Both the position numbers and the translations under genes were made by a program. DNA of 64,000 bases, from NCBI GenBank assembly GCA_964017185.1, contig OZ024882.1, forward strand, positions 35,760,488-35,824,487. The letters are read 5' to 3'. Under the pieces are notes generated by a model. That model searched no databases and had not been told where the DNA came from. It was given only the letters and a program-made list of their open reading frames with translations. The DNA is from Rugalucina vietnamica (lineage: Eukaryota; Mollusca; Bivalvia; Lucinida; Lucinidae). Within the stretch, counting starts at the first letter, position 1. Every line of letters begins with the position of its first letter. This document shows, one piece after another, positions 45,024 through 55,445 of the stretch.

Positions 45024-46655
45024 TTTGAGCCGCCTCATGAGAAAACCAACAATCTGCATATGCGAAAACAAAGACGCCTTTGTTTTCGGCTATCGGGAAA
45101 GTACAATCCCTCTTCTTCTTAAATCCGAAAGTTCAAGCTACTAGCCATCTTCTGTGCTTGTACAGCCCAGTTTGTCTCAGACCTGTTCGAAAACCACATT
45201 GTTGGTTTTCACACGAGGTGGCTTATTTATTTATCTATTTATTTATTTATTTGAGACTAGAAGAACCAAGAATTGGTACAACTCAGTTAAGATTTAGTTC
45301 TTCGTCTTTTATTAATTTAACTTTACAGTTTACAGTTTATTTCAATATCTCAGGCTTGATTCAAGCAACATGAGAAAACAATAATGCAAATAATAAAGTG
45401 ATACATGACATAATAACAAAACACACACAAAGGCAAATACATTAAACGCAATTATAATAATTAAATAACCAATGCCCATCGGGACAATATAGACTTTATT
45501 ATTGCCAGCCTAGCCTACCATTTGAGCGACCTCGTGGAGAAACCAACAATGTGGTTTTCGAACAGGTCCGACACAAACCGGCCTGTACAAGCATAGAAAA
45601 GAGCTAGAAGCTTGAAATTTCGGATTTAAGTAGAAGAGGAATTGTACTATCCGAGTAGCGAAAACCGCGAAGCTGATCTGCGTCTTTGTTTTCGCCTATG
45701 CAAATTGTTTTGTTTTCCCATGAGGCGGCTCAAATTTTGTCGTTTGTTTCTTTCTATACAGGGGTTAATGCTTTTGCATTCGTTTTAGGGCGGAACCCAA
45801 GTATCCAAGCTAGATAAAGCTGACATTCTGGAACTCACGGTCAGCTATCTACGTCACGTTCAACACCAACAAAAATCAGTTGCCATGGCAACGAGTTCTT
45901 CCGTCAAACAGGAGTACGTCGCCGGTTATAGCGAGGCTGTGCGGGAGACTTTATCATTCTTACAAAGTGGAAATTCGGAGTCTACCCATACGGAGACGTA
46001 CATGAACAGGACCATGAACAGAAACACGACTTCAGCGACGACGTCATTAACTTCTATTGACCACGTGACAACAAGCTTAGGAAGTTTCAATGGTTTGGAA
46101 CTGTTACATAAGGTTAAACGGGAGACGGACAATTCTATGATCAACACAGACTCAAATGGGAATTTTAAGGAAGGACCTTGGGCCCCTACAAGCGAGAATG
46201 TAGAAATGAGAACCATTTTTGCATCGAAGGAATCGATGTCACGTGATTATGCAGCCAGCAGGCCTTCGCTTTATACAAACTCAGTATCAGTTACAGAAAG
46301 TAAACATTATTTGAATTGTGCAAACACGTATCAACGGGCAGCAATAGGCTTAGACAGGGAACCCCTGAATTTACCGCTGGATTTAAATGGAAATGTAAAC
46401 AATGTAGATGATAGTGTAAACAACAATTACATCATATCAAACGTAAGAGAAAACAGTGATAGGGCAAGTGTGGTAATGGTAAATAGTGTTAATGATAATG
46501 CAAATGACGTTTGTGAGGACGTAAATTCAGATGATGAGGTCGATAGATTATACATTCACGTAGAAGACAGTGTAAGTGTTGGTGACGAAAATGGTAATGG
46601 AGGGAATCTAGACAATGACAATGCGGAGAGGGATGACGTGTGGCGTCCTTGGTGA
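44276..46655 (+). CDS. Hes-family bHLH-Orange transcriptional repressor (hesB)
   Basis: Three exons give 341 residues: 44276-44338, 44863-44958 and 45789-46655, all joined in phase 0 with GT-AG sites. The basic region KKPLVEKRRRERIN is followed by helix 1 (TSLQQLKQLLIENI). Helix 2 sits within GGTQVSKLDKADILELTV (54-71). An Orange-like segment, VKQEYVAGYSEAVRETL, lies at about 93-109. The long C-terminal half is rich in Asn, Asp and Ser, acidic near the end, and closes with the canonical Groucho-binding WRPW. Intron positions equal those of hesA. Intron 1 carries one MITE and (AAAT)n. Intron 2 carries two MITEs and (TTTA)n. Expected role is a Notch-responsive nuclear repressor; orthology to a specific Hes subgroup cannot be assigned without a tree. 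Confidence 0.95.
44482..44672 (-). mobile_element. GAGCCGC MITE remnant in hesB intron 1
   Basis: GAGCATGTGCATGCGAAAAC to TTTCTCATGCGAAGGCTC. The left half of the hairpin is deleted, leaving CTGCACAGCTTATCTGCGTC. Confidence 0.75.
44742..44790 (+). repeat. (AAAT)n microsatellite in hesB intron 1
   Basis: About twelve AAAT units. Confidence 0.95.
44959..45026 (+). repeat. (TTTA)n at the hesB intron-2 donor
   Basis: The donor GTAAG is followed immediately by about fifteen TTTA units. A MITE is inserted at the end of the tract, and the tract resumes at about 45225-45254. hesA has the same donor plus TTTA arrangement. Confidence 0.93.
45027..45224 (+). mobile_element. GAGCCGC MITE inserted in the TTTA tract of hesB intron 2
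   Basis: GAGCCGCCTCATGAGAAAAC to TTTTCACACGAGGTGGCT. The hairpin is collapsed to AAAACAAAGACGCC/TTTGTTTTCGG. ATTT repeats lie on both sides, so the 4-bp duplication merges into the microsatellite. Confidence 0.83.
45524..45732 (-). mobile_element. GAGCCGC MITE, second copy in hesB intron 2
   Basis: GAGCGACCTCGTGGAGAAAC to TTTTCCCATGAGGCGGCTC. Half of the hairpin is deleted: GCGAAAACCGCGAAGCTGAT joins directly. It ends about 55 bp before the exon-3 acceptor. Confidence 0.83.
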
Positions 46656-46997
46656 AAAATCATTGAACTCGCCATTTTAAGATACAGACAGTGCAATACA
46701 TTGTGACTTCTTGGGCAGCAGAATAAAAACAGAAGTCTTATAAAGTCTATCATGTTTGATCAAAAGACTTGGAAGTTAATTGGAATCTGCTCAAATCAAA
46801 TGTTCGGCATAAAATATATCTTATACATGTATCTGCAGGCGTTAATGACATCTGTTGTTAAAGTCTATTATGTTTGTTCAAAACACAATTAAAACACTCT
46901 AACTTGAAAGTCTTGAAAATCAAATGATTGTACATTGTATTCTAACAGTTTGGTCGTTTTAACTGTGCTACAAATGTGTACACATGTGCATGCATGT

Positions 46998-47003
46998 AAT
47001 AAA
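46998..47003 (+). promoter_or_regulatory. Candidate hesB polyadenylation signal
   Basis: AATAAA about 345 nt past the stop. An earlier AATAAA lies at 46722-46727. Either or both could be used. Confidence 0.4.
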
Positions 47004-47079
47004 AGTTTATTAAACAACGGAAAACCTGAAGAATCTTATCATTTCTTGTTTGTGTCTACTTATGTGATTAGCATCATTT

Positions 47080-47313
47080 GAGTCGCCTCATGAGAAAACT
47101 TACAATTTGCATAGGCGAAAACAAAGACGCAGATCAGCTTCGCAGTAACTGCGAAGCTGATCAGCGCCTTTGTTTTCGTTACACAGATAGTGCAATTACT
47201 CTACTTTCTAAATCCAAAATTTCAAGCTTCTAGCCTGCATCTGTGACTGTACAGGCCGGTTTGTGTCGGGCCTGTTCGGAAACCACACTGTTGGTTTTCC
47301 CACGAGGCGGTTC
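47080..47313 (+). mobile_element. GAGCCGC hairpin MITE copy downstream of hesB
   Basis: Full-length copy with ATTT on both sides and a complete hairpin at about 47116-47180. The right end carries CGTGGGAA on the minus strand. Confidence 0.87.
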
Positions 47314-47654
47314 ATTTAAAGCCTCATCACACATCAGCTAAAATCCCTCGACGCAGAGGTGAATCTGTCATTTTTTTCTGTTTTACAATTTTTGGTCGAA
47401 ATTGTTTGAAGATGTTTTATAAAATTAATATCTTAAACGAATGGAACACGAACGATTTTGTGCAGATATCACAAAACATGGCAGATTTACATTTCTACGC
47501 AACTATGCGTCGAGTAACTTTCGCTAATATGAGACGACGGGCTGTAAACGCTAAAGTGATTAACGTTTCTTAGCGATGCTTTTGTTACCAACTTGACTGC
47601 TATCATGCAATTTGCATTTTCTTTTTCTCTAAGATGAATAGGTAAAGTACAGTC

Positions 47655-47800
47655 CATCAGGAAAACATGTCCGTGGAATGTATACCCCCTTGAACCCCAA
47701 TTTTATATAGAAAAAAGGGGTTTGCAGGGTAGACCTGTTTTTCTTATTTTTGCTTCAAAACATAGATTGTGGGTACTCGTTAGAACCGCCTCGGCGATCA
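47655..47800. repeat. CAAAACATAGATTGTGG-family fragment
   Basis: Reads CAGGAAAACATGTCCGTGG, TATACCCCCTTGAACCCCAA, GTTTGCAGGGTAGACC, CAAAACATAGATTGTGGG and the first half of the palindrome GTTAGAACCGCCTCGGCG, where it stops. Confidence 0.75.
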
Positions 47801-48433
47801 AAATGTATGATCAAAATTACAAACAAGTATTAAATATTATTATAAAACGTAAAAAACTTGCCTATGATAATTGTTTTTCGCAGATAATTTCTGTGTGGAG
47901 GGCGATAGGAGCATTATTTTCGTGCAAGAATATTGATATAAGTTTGTCCTAATAGGACCTGCAAAACTTTTAAAAATCGGTCATGAGATAAACATTTTAT
48001 GGTCAAAATAAATTTTGAATAGGGATTTTGCATTGACAAATGAAGCTCCTGAAAATGTACAATTTTCGAAAATTTTTACTTGATCATGAAATTTTGATCT
48101 AACCAGTCATTTGTGACAATTTAAAACGATTTTTAGCAGTCTTGATTAAATAACATGAATTGAAAGTTTTTGCGTGAAAACAATTACCTCCCTTCCATGA
48201 TACCTTTGTACAGGAAATCCCTATTTAAAAATGTTTTGGGCCACATTTTTTTTTATTTGTCAACTGTTTTTTTTTTTTATTTTATTTATTTAGTTTTTTT
48301 TTTTTTTGCTGCACTTTTTGCGACAAACTGAGTGCTCAATTGTGTCATGAAAATATATCATCCACACTAAAACATTTGTAAAATAAAAACATTATCAGAC
48401 ACTAGAAAACACACTTTAGGATCACATTGTCAC
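47801..48433. other. Convergent intergenic region hesB/sulfotransferase
   Basis: AT-rich, with T tracts near 48245-48307. Several AATAAA motifs on the minus strand (near 48252 and 48280-48292) could serve the sulfotransferase transcript. No gene seen. Confidence 0.5.
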
Positions 48434-49410
48434 TCAAAGCCTGTACGGCAGCTTGGTCCGAATTCCTGAAATACTCAAATCCTTGTACATAGTTTCGTTT
48501 TCAAATTTGGTATAACCTAACTTTTCATACACGTCCGAACAGTACTGATCAATCAGTTCAACAGTCGACCAGTTTAGCGAAGTTCTGTACTTGAAAGGGT
48601 GATTTCCCTTTGAAGGCTTAGTACCGGAAACGCCATCCGTTTCCGCTTCCGGCTTTTCGATGTATTGTTCCGTTTCTCGCGCATGCGTCATGCCAACAAA
48701 TTTATATAATTTACCAATTTTTACTTCTGGATCATCGAAGTCCTCGTACTGCACAATTTTAAATCTTTCTGGATATTTTTCTAAAAGTTTTTGTCCAATG
48801 TCAATATCACGTGACATCCGCTCGCAGATTGCACGTGCCGCATTTATCAGCTGCTTTTCAGTACTTCGCCTGCGAATGGGACTCCATGACGTCTGAAAAT
48901 GGCTGTTGATCAACCCCCTTGGATCTCTCACCAAGTGAACGACCTTTAGATTTGGCCTTTCGTTGAGAAAAATATGCATAATATCGAGGGATAGTCTCAA
49001 AACTTTAGTTACTCGATGCTTCGCGTTCTTGCAGACAGCAATCTGAGTGTGAAGGCACGACGCCATGTTCTCTTCGCCCTTGTTTCGTCTGCAGCTGTGG
49101 TAGATACTCCAGCTAGGACCTAAAACATTACGAAAATTCATCCATGCATATTATGGAACTCTTTTCAGCTAAAAGAATGAGGGGGTATACATTTCACGGA
49201 CATGTTAGCGTGATGTACAGTTCGCCAAATGATAGTATTCTCAGTGTTAACGTGCTTTGTTTGTTTGTTTGTTTGTTTGTTGTTTGATTGATTGATTAAT
49301 TGATTGATTGACTGATTGATTAATTGATTGATTGACTGATTGATGCAACGGTTCGATTAAACAGTTTTTCTAGGTCTATGAAAACTGGAAATAACATTAC
49401 ATCTCTCGAA

Positions 49411-49470
<60 letters not shown>

Positions 49471-52400
49471 AGTGTAAGCTTAGCATAAGAAAAAAATATG
49501 TTCTGTATATAGCAATGTTATAGAGTTGTCAAGTCAGTCGACACACTCTTAAACGGTGGCGTAGAGGTAGAGCGTCGCACTCCGAATCGAGAGGTCCTGG
49601 GTTCGATCCCCACAAGCGTCACCGTGTCCTTGAGCAAGACACATTAACTCCCTACAGTACTGGTTAAGCCCAGGCAGCGTTGGATCCGTCCCGACATGAC
49701 AGAAAAATTGTTGACTGGGACGTTAAACCTCAGTACAAAACACTTTTAAACTGAAACATCGTTACAATCTGAAGAAAAACTCGTTATTCTCGTACCTGAC
49801 ATCTTTTGATGTATATTTTCTTTGAAATATTTGCTGTATTTGACAAAACTGCAATCGTAAAGACTTCTCATGAACCGCAGTGCTGTGTAGAAATCCGTGT
49901 TTTTGCTGCAACAACAGAATTATTTATAACAGCGATTTTAAAACCATAAACAATATTTGCTAAGGGTAACATAAAAATAGATTAAAAAAAAAACAGTATT
50001 AAAATTTTGTAACAAAATTTTAATGAGACGTATGACTGCCAATTTTAAAAGAAGAAGAATTTGGAGGAAGGAAATCCCATATGCATAGTCGGCCTACGTT
50101 ATGCTAACTTCTATGCATTTGATCCTCTTCCAGGATACGCTGCATGCATTATTGGTCTCAAAGAGTTGAATGTATCTATACAGCAGTGCATCAGGCAAAC
50201 ATATTCCCCCCTTGAACCCCACTTTTATATAGCAAAACTGGGGTATGCAGGGATATACCTATTTTTTTTTTTTTTGCTCCATTTTTGCACCACGATGAGG
50301 CGGTTCTAACGTGTACTCACAATCTACACTGGGTGCTTCCTTCGTCCCGATATAAAAAGGTTTTGTTTGACTTTTACTATATGTCCCGATAGGATATGGT
50401 TTTGTTTGATTCAGGTACCAGATTTTTTTCTACACTAATTCCTAGGATTTGGTCAAAGATTTGATTTGATTCTAATTTATGACGTCACTGAAAGAATTTC
50501 AAGTCATAATATAGTGCTTTGAATGCAATTTTATGGTAAAATTTAATTTGATTCGTTAAAAAGTGATATTAATTCAGCAATTAATGTTATTGGCAACTCT
50601 ATTTTGTGGAGATTTACTGTGTTAAAGACGTAGAACAAAATCCGGTACCAAAAAGTCAAACAAAACCTTTTTATATCGGGACCAAGGAAGCACCCAGTGA
50701 TCTATGTTTTGAGCAAAAATAAGAAAAATATCAAAAGGTTTCTATTGCAAATTTTCAAATTTTACATCTTGAGGAAAATAAGTATATTGCATGGGCATGT
50801 TTTCATGATGCATAGTTGTTTTCGTCTGACAAACGTTCTTGACGCTGCGTAGATTACTCAAATGATCAGTCTTACCTGCACCCTGGGGCAAATGCCCAAC
50901 AAACTTCCCTCATGCCATGATAATAACCATATCTATGGAACATCCACAGTGGCTCGTACACGTAAAACGTGTCATCTCGGAAACCCAACATTTTCCCAAG
51001 GAATGACGAGCCTGCACGCATGTACGTATTAATGATGACGTCACTAGTTTGGGCTGGTGGTTGTGATTTGGAATTATCGGGTGCAACTAGAAAAAAAGGA
51101 ACATACTCGACGTTATTCACTTTTTTCCAAGGCATATCGAAACTGACTATTATAACACGCCCGGTAAAGTGCAAATTGACCACCGCCGGTGGTCAACGTA
51201 AAAAAAGTTGATATACATCCGGTGGTCGTTTTGAGCGTTTCCTGTTATTAGTTTTCGCGAGTTTGGTGGATGTGGAAGGTAAACGACCACCGGATATCAA
51301 CTTCTTTTACGTTGACCACCGGCGGTGGTCAATTGGCACTTTACCGGGCGTGTATAAGCGAAGCTATAATACTAGTATATCATGTACAAAATTATCCGAA
51401 TTTATCGGGCATCCTGGATGCATGTACGTGTTGATGATGACGTCATTAGTCTGGGCTGGTGGCTTTGATTCGGTATCATCAGGTGCTTTAACATTGTGTT
51501 GTTATCAGTTCTAGAATCAGTCCATGACCTATATTCTGTACAAAAACCCGAATTCCAATTCAGCAACTTCAAACTTGCAGTTTTGGCTAGTGGACTGTTG
51601 GTGGCCTATTGTCTTTTTTCGTCTCTCAGGCCTGGTTCGATACACTTCATTGCAAAGGGAATCAGTACGTAAGAATTTAAGGATGTTCGCTGCCAATGAA
51701 AAAGTATTCAAACTTTTTTTCTAACCACTCTTTTTTGATTCCAAAATACAACACAAGACATTTGGAAACAAAATAAATATAGGGTAGTGTGCATTTTTTC
51801 AAGCTACAGGCTTCTGAATGAGACCTCTGAGCACCATGTTTTAAATTTGGTAAAATTAATTTAATTTTCAATTCTTTGAAACATACCTGTCTTGAACAAA
51901 AATACACCTAAAATGCTTTCAAAAGTCATAATATTTACGTAACGCAGACTATTTTGGACCAAAAGCATAGAAGATTTTGCAGCTTGAAGTGGATGACAAA
52001 ATTTTACGATTCCTTTTCCAACCCTACCCCCATACTTGAAAAGTCGGAAAAAATCAATATATTGAAATGTGCCAAACCCATATTTGTTGATTCAAACTTT
52101 TTCTTGTATTTTCACACAACATAGACCTTGGTAATATTGTTCGAATAAAAGAAAGAAATACATAGGGTAGTGAGCATATAAGAGAGAACCAACAACTTGA
52201 AAATCGCCATTTTCAGCCTTTCTTCGGCTATTTTGTTTCTAAAGGCCCATTTCATAAAACCACCTAAAATTTTAAAACCAGCACACAAAAGACACAACGA
52301 ATGACTTAGAAGACCATGTACACATATACTGCTGCTAAAAATAATATCGAACTAGTGCAGTTAATTTGAAGATGTGTAATATTCAAGTTTAATCTACCCT

Positions 52401-52883
52401 ACCCCCTTAATTTTACTGACTACTAAAATTTTCTGAAAAGTTGCAGAAAATGGGGTGAAAAAATGAAGTTTCTTAGATTGACAATTTTCATGGCTCATTC
52501 AATGCATATCATCAATATGTATCCAAATATAAAATATTAGGAAAATATCTGCAACCGTTTACGAGATATTCAAGAAAAGAAAAACCGGAAGTACCGAAAT
52601 GTCAAATGTTAGCAGCGAACATCCTTAAATAGATCTGTCATGGTCGAAATCATATAAATAGGATACTTATCATGTTTGCCAACAGGTTTTCAAGCATAAA
52701 GCTAGTTGTGTGACTAACTCAGCACAGGGATCATGTAGTTATATTTAAAGTTATCTGACAAACTGTCCTAAAAGTTATCTTACCTTCAACTTTAGCTGAC
52801 GTCATCATGCCGTCATAAATCACGTACATTGGGATCGTTAGCAAAACCACGTTGATAAATACCGTATAACAATATTTGTTCAT
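48434..52883 (-). CDS. Golgi carbohydrate sulfotransferase (CHST1-7-like family)
   Basis: Four exons give 368 residues: 52883-52784, 51086-50876, 49905-49796 and 49119-48434; intron phases 1, 2 and 1 all close correctly. Residues 5-23 form a signal-anchor (type II topology). The 5'-phosphosulfate-binding loop is YMRAGSSFLG (about 55-64), followed by VYEPLW. The 3'-phosphate-binding motif is VVHLVRDPRGLINS (about 200-213). The family transfers sulfate from PAPS to the 6-OH of Gal, GalNAc or GlcNAc in glycans and proteoglycans. The acceptor sugar cannot be told. Its length is close to vertebrate members. Intron 1 contains a CAC-ended MITE and a TTAA element, intron 2 a repeat with a nested 373-bp element, and intron 3 a SINE and simple repeats. 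It is convergent with hesB. Confidence 0.93.
49258..49468. repeat. Simple-repeat cluster (TTTG)n, (GATT)n, (GAT)n
   Basis: (TTTG)n at 49258-49282, GATT-type repeats at about 49286-49345 and about nineteen GAT units at 49411-49468. All lie in intron 3 of the sulfotransferase gene. Confidence 0.95.
49551..49746 (+). mobile_element. tRNA-derived SINE, well preserved
   Basis: The head GGTGGCGTAGAGGTAGAGCG holds an A-box-like stretch, and CTGGGTTCGATCCCCAC a consensus B box. The body contains GTGTCCTTGAGCAAGACAC. The tail is GTTGACTGGGACGTTAAACC, followed by an A-rich end. It lies antisense in sulfotransferase intron 3, about 50 bp from the exon-3 donor. The tRNA-like part cannot fold into a complete modern tRNA, so it is not a tRNA gene. 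Confidence 0.82.
50195..50820. repeat. CAAAACATAGATTGTGG-family repeat interrupted by a younger element
   Basis: The left part has TATTCCCCCCTTGAACCCCA, GGGGTATGCAGGGATATACC and GAGGCGGTTCTAACGTGTAC up to CACAATCTA. The right part resumes ATCTATGTTTTGAGCAAAAA and ends TTTTCATGATG. The insertion at 50327-50699 split CAATCTATG. Confidence 0.8.
50327..50699. mobile_element. 373-bp MITE, CAC termini, 5-bp duplication ATCTA
   Basis: Ends CACTGGGTGCTTCC and GGAAGCACCCAGTG, with inverted similarity extending through CGATATAAAAAGGTTTTG and TTTGACTTTT (about 40 bp). ATCTA stands at 50322-50326 and 50700-50704. Uninterrupted copies of the host repeat show the empty site CAATCTATG. Confidence 0.87.
51156..51352. 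mobile_element. 197-bp MITE, CAC termini, 5-bp duplication TATAA
   Basis: Shares about 80 bp at each end with the 4.1-kb fold-back element, including CACGCCCGGTAAAGTGC and ACCACCGCCGGTGGTCAA. TATAA flanks it at 51151-51155 and 51353-51357. It is an internally deleted derivative, lying in sulfotransferase intron 1 only 65 bp upstream (in transcript sense) of the exon-2 acceptor. Confidence 0.87.
51681..52624. mobile_element. 944-bp TTAA element (piggyBac-type MITE), copy 2
   Basis: GGATGTTCGCTGCCAATG to GTTAGCAGCGAACATCC between TTAA at 51677-51680 and 52625-52628. It is the inverse of the copy at 4057-4997 along its whole length with moderate divergence. It is non-coding and lies in sulfotransferase intron 1. 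Confidence 0.88.
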
Positions 52884-54413
52884 GATTTTCCTCTTTGACT
52901 TTCCACTACAGATCGGATGAAATCACAAAATCATTGGAAAACACAAGAAAACACACGAGACATTGTCTGAAAAGCGCTTTCTGTAGCGCTGAGTGACATG
53001 AATTTTTAAACACATGGTTGACGCAAAATCTGTAAATAACCGTCAGTTAAAATTTTGCTTGTTTCTTGTGCCATATCAATATATCTGTCTATAAAAATAA
53101 TATTCCGGATTATGCTGAGACGATGGGCATACGTTTTGGGTGCCCTTATGAAAATTCCAATTGTAAACCTCACAGCTCATGGAACTAAATAATCGAAATA
53201 TCCTGCGAGCACTTCACAACTTGAGAATTCGAACCTCCACAAAGATGACACAAATTTTAATTCGCGTTTTATTAAAACATTCAGATTGAGAAATAAATAG
53301 ACAAGTATGGTATGGCAATGTTCAGATCTAGATTAAAGACAACGTTACTTGCCAGAAGCCAACTGGAATTTCTCGTGGCAATTGAAATAATTTCAAAATT
53401 AATTGATTTTGGACTAAAACGTCAAAAAAGTAATAACATTTGCCCTTGGACATTTATAGTTGGATTTGCCCTTGGACATTTATAGTTGGTATACGTTCGT
53501 TTCTGTTTCATGCTCACCGAATGGGATACTAAGCGAGGCTTAAACTTTTGCCACCAATTACAGCATTTTTGTCATCATTTTAAATATGGTTTAAGGACTC
53601 CCCGCATGACTCAACATATTTAAACTATTGGTTACGGGGGAATTAGAATAGAATAGGCGTATTGGTGCTGCATGGTCAACGAGCAGATACATGGCTGAAC
53701 TTAAAGTCAGTTCTAAACGATTCTGCGTCCTTTTCCAGCCCAGTGTAGCTGTCCGTCAATCACGAAATGCCAAAAGTATCAAAATTATTGTAATTCATTA
53801 ATTATTAACGCATGGTGGTCATTCTTTCATCACATTTACAAATTACGGTGCATACGGATGTCCAGACGTGCCAAAGATAATTTGTTACGCAGCACCATCA
53901 TAATTTTATAGCGTTACACTGTCTTTTAACAGTTAGCCATGCAATTTCCAGACGCGGCATGGAAATCTAAGCAAATGCCATTCCTATATCGAATCTTTGG
54001 AATCACATGTACCCAAACCGGCTTCGTTTTTTATTCAGGACTTTTGCGACATTTTCCCCTACTGTAGGCATTGAAACCGCAAGAGCGAAAAACAAAGAAA
54101 AACATTTCAAATAACTTGAAGCGATTTATGTCGTTGAATCGGTTAGCATAGAATTTCTCATGTCCTACCTGAACTCAGTTTGGCAGAACCTGTATATTTG
54201 ATACAACTGTAAACAAATTGCTCCGCCATTATTAACAGGTTGTAAATAATTAGTGTCAAAATATCTTAATTGATCATCTTTCTACCTGTTGATGTTTCTA
54301 CCGATATTGTGATCCATTAGCCTTCGACATATCGGTATTGTACCCGTTTCTTTGTGACGTCGAAACCCGGTACGAGTGCCGTTTATAGACCGAACGGTTA
54401 CTCTCCAGCGGGC
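52884..54413. other. Upstream region of the sulfotransferase gene; no gene seen
   Basis: AT-rich DNA. The near side should hold the sulfotransferase promoter, but I see no certain TATA or initiator. The unit TTGCCCTTGGACATTTATAG is directly repeated at about 53439-53488. Confidence 0.45.
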
Positions 54414-54575
54414 CCCCCCGCCCATTGGGACCTAGGAGAAATAGATGGGCTGCTTGTGCCTCCCGACCATCTGATTACTGGTTAATCGCTAAGTCTGAGC
54501 CTGCCCAGGAAATGCTAATGTTGGATAAAAGTCTCATAAAATGGAGGCAACGTTAAGCACCAATTGAAACAAACA
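54414..54575 (+). mobile_element. SINE copy, internally deleted
   Basis: CCCGCCCATTGGGACCTAGG, GCTGCTTGTGCCTCCCG, GAGCCTGCCCAGG, AAAATGGAGGCAACGTTAAGC and a final AAACAAACAAA; same family as 30455-30780 with the CCGACATGACC to GTTGACTGG part missing. Confidence 0.7.
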
Positions 54576-54739
54576 AAATTCTCCAGCCAAACAGACACAT
54601 TATTAAATGAGGCCACAGACAGCAAGATCGCTGAACTAAGCACAGGACGCTATTGGCAGGGGCAGTGTCCGTCCCGACAGAGTTTTTACATGGTGGCCGT
54701 GGGTTTACATGGGCCGATCACACCAACTAGGAGTCAAGG

Positions 54740-54742
<3 letters not shown>

Positions 54743-54793
<51 letters not shown>
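54743..54793 (+). repeat. (TC)n microsatellite
   Basis: About 25 TC units. Confidence 0.97.
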
Positions 54794-54796
<3 letters not shown>

Positions 54797-54835
54797 GCGA
54801 ACGGCTAAAACTGTCATTACTTAAGTGTTATACTC

Positions 54836-55099
54836 TGTTTAGACGGGTTCGAACCAGGTCCGAACCAACTTTGACCGGTCCAAGTTAGTCCGGAACAATT
54901 TTTTCTTCTTGTTTACATTAAAATATTTAGATCGGAACAAATGACTCATGCGATAAGCTGACATGCTTTGTGCTTTTGGCTGCTCGACTGGCATCATTCA
55001 GATTCGTATTTAGACTGGGCTTTATAAAAGAAGTGCATGTATGTGTGTAGCACAAATGTCTCCCTCACTCAATAGGTGCGACTTCAACAAAAACAACAT

Positions 55100-55131
<32 letters not shown>

Positions 55132-55445
55132 CAAACAAACAAACAAACAAACAAACAAACAAACAAACAAACAAACAAATCTGTCAAAGCATATCCAGTG
55201 CTATTTCCAATATATTTGCATCCAATTAATTGTACTTACTGCACATTTGTACATTTTTTTTTCAACCTTGGACCGAAACAAAGTGTTTAGGTGGAATATT
55301 TGTACCGAACCAGGATCGGAACAAGATTTGGACCGGACCAGGTCCTAGGTTATGTAGCGGGCCAAGTTGGACCGTTCCAAAAATTTGGAGCGAACCAAAT
55401 GTGTTCATCTAAACACTTGGACCGAACCAGGTCCGAACCTGGGCC
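54836..55445. repeat. Probable MITE with GAACCAGGTCCGAACC-rich ends
   Basis: Starts GTTTAGACGGGTTCGAACC and ends near CTAAACACTTGGACCGAACC; the motif GAACCAGGTCCGAACC occurs near both ends and degenerate forms recur between. The interior holds (AAT)n and (ACAA)n at 55100-55178. Exact termini are not resolved. Confidence 0.5.
55100..55178 (+). repeat. (AAT)n followed by (ACAA)n
   Basis: Simple repeats only. Confidence 0.95.

Noticed and set aside
49551..49620. Functional tRNA gene
   Set aside because: A and B boxes are present, but the sequence continues into a SINE body and tail and does not close as a tRNA cloverleaf.
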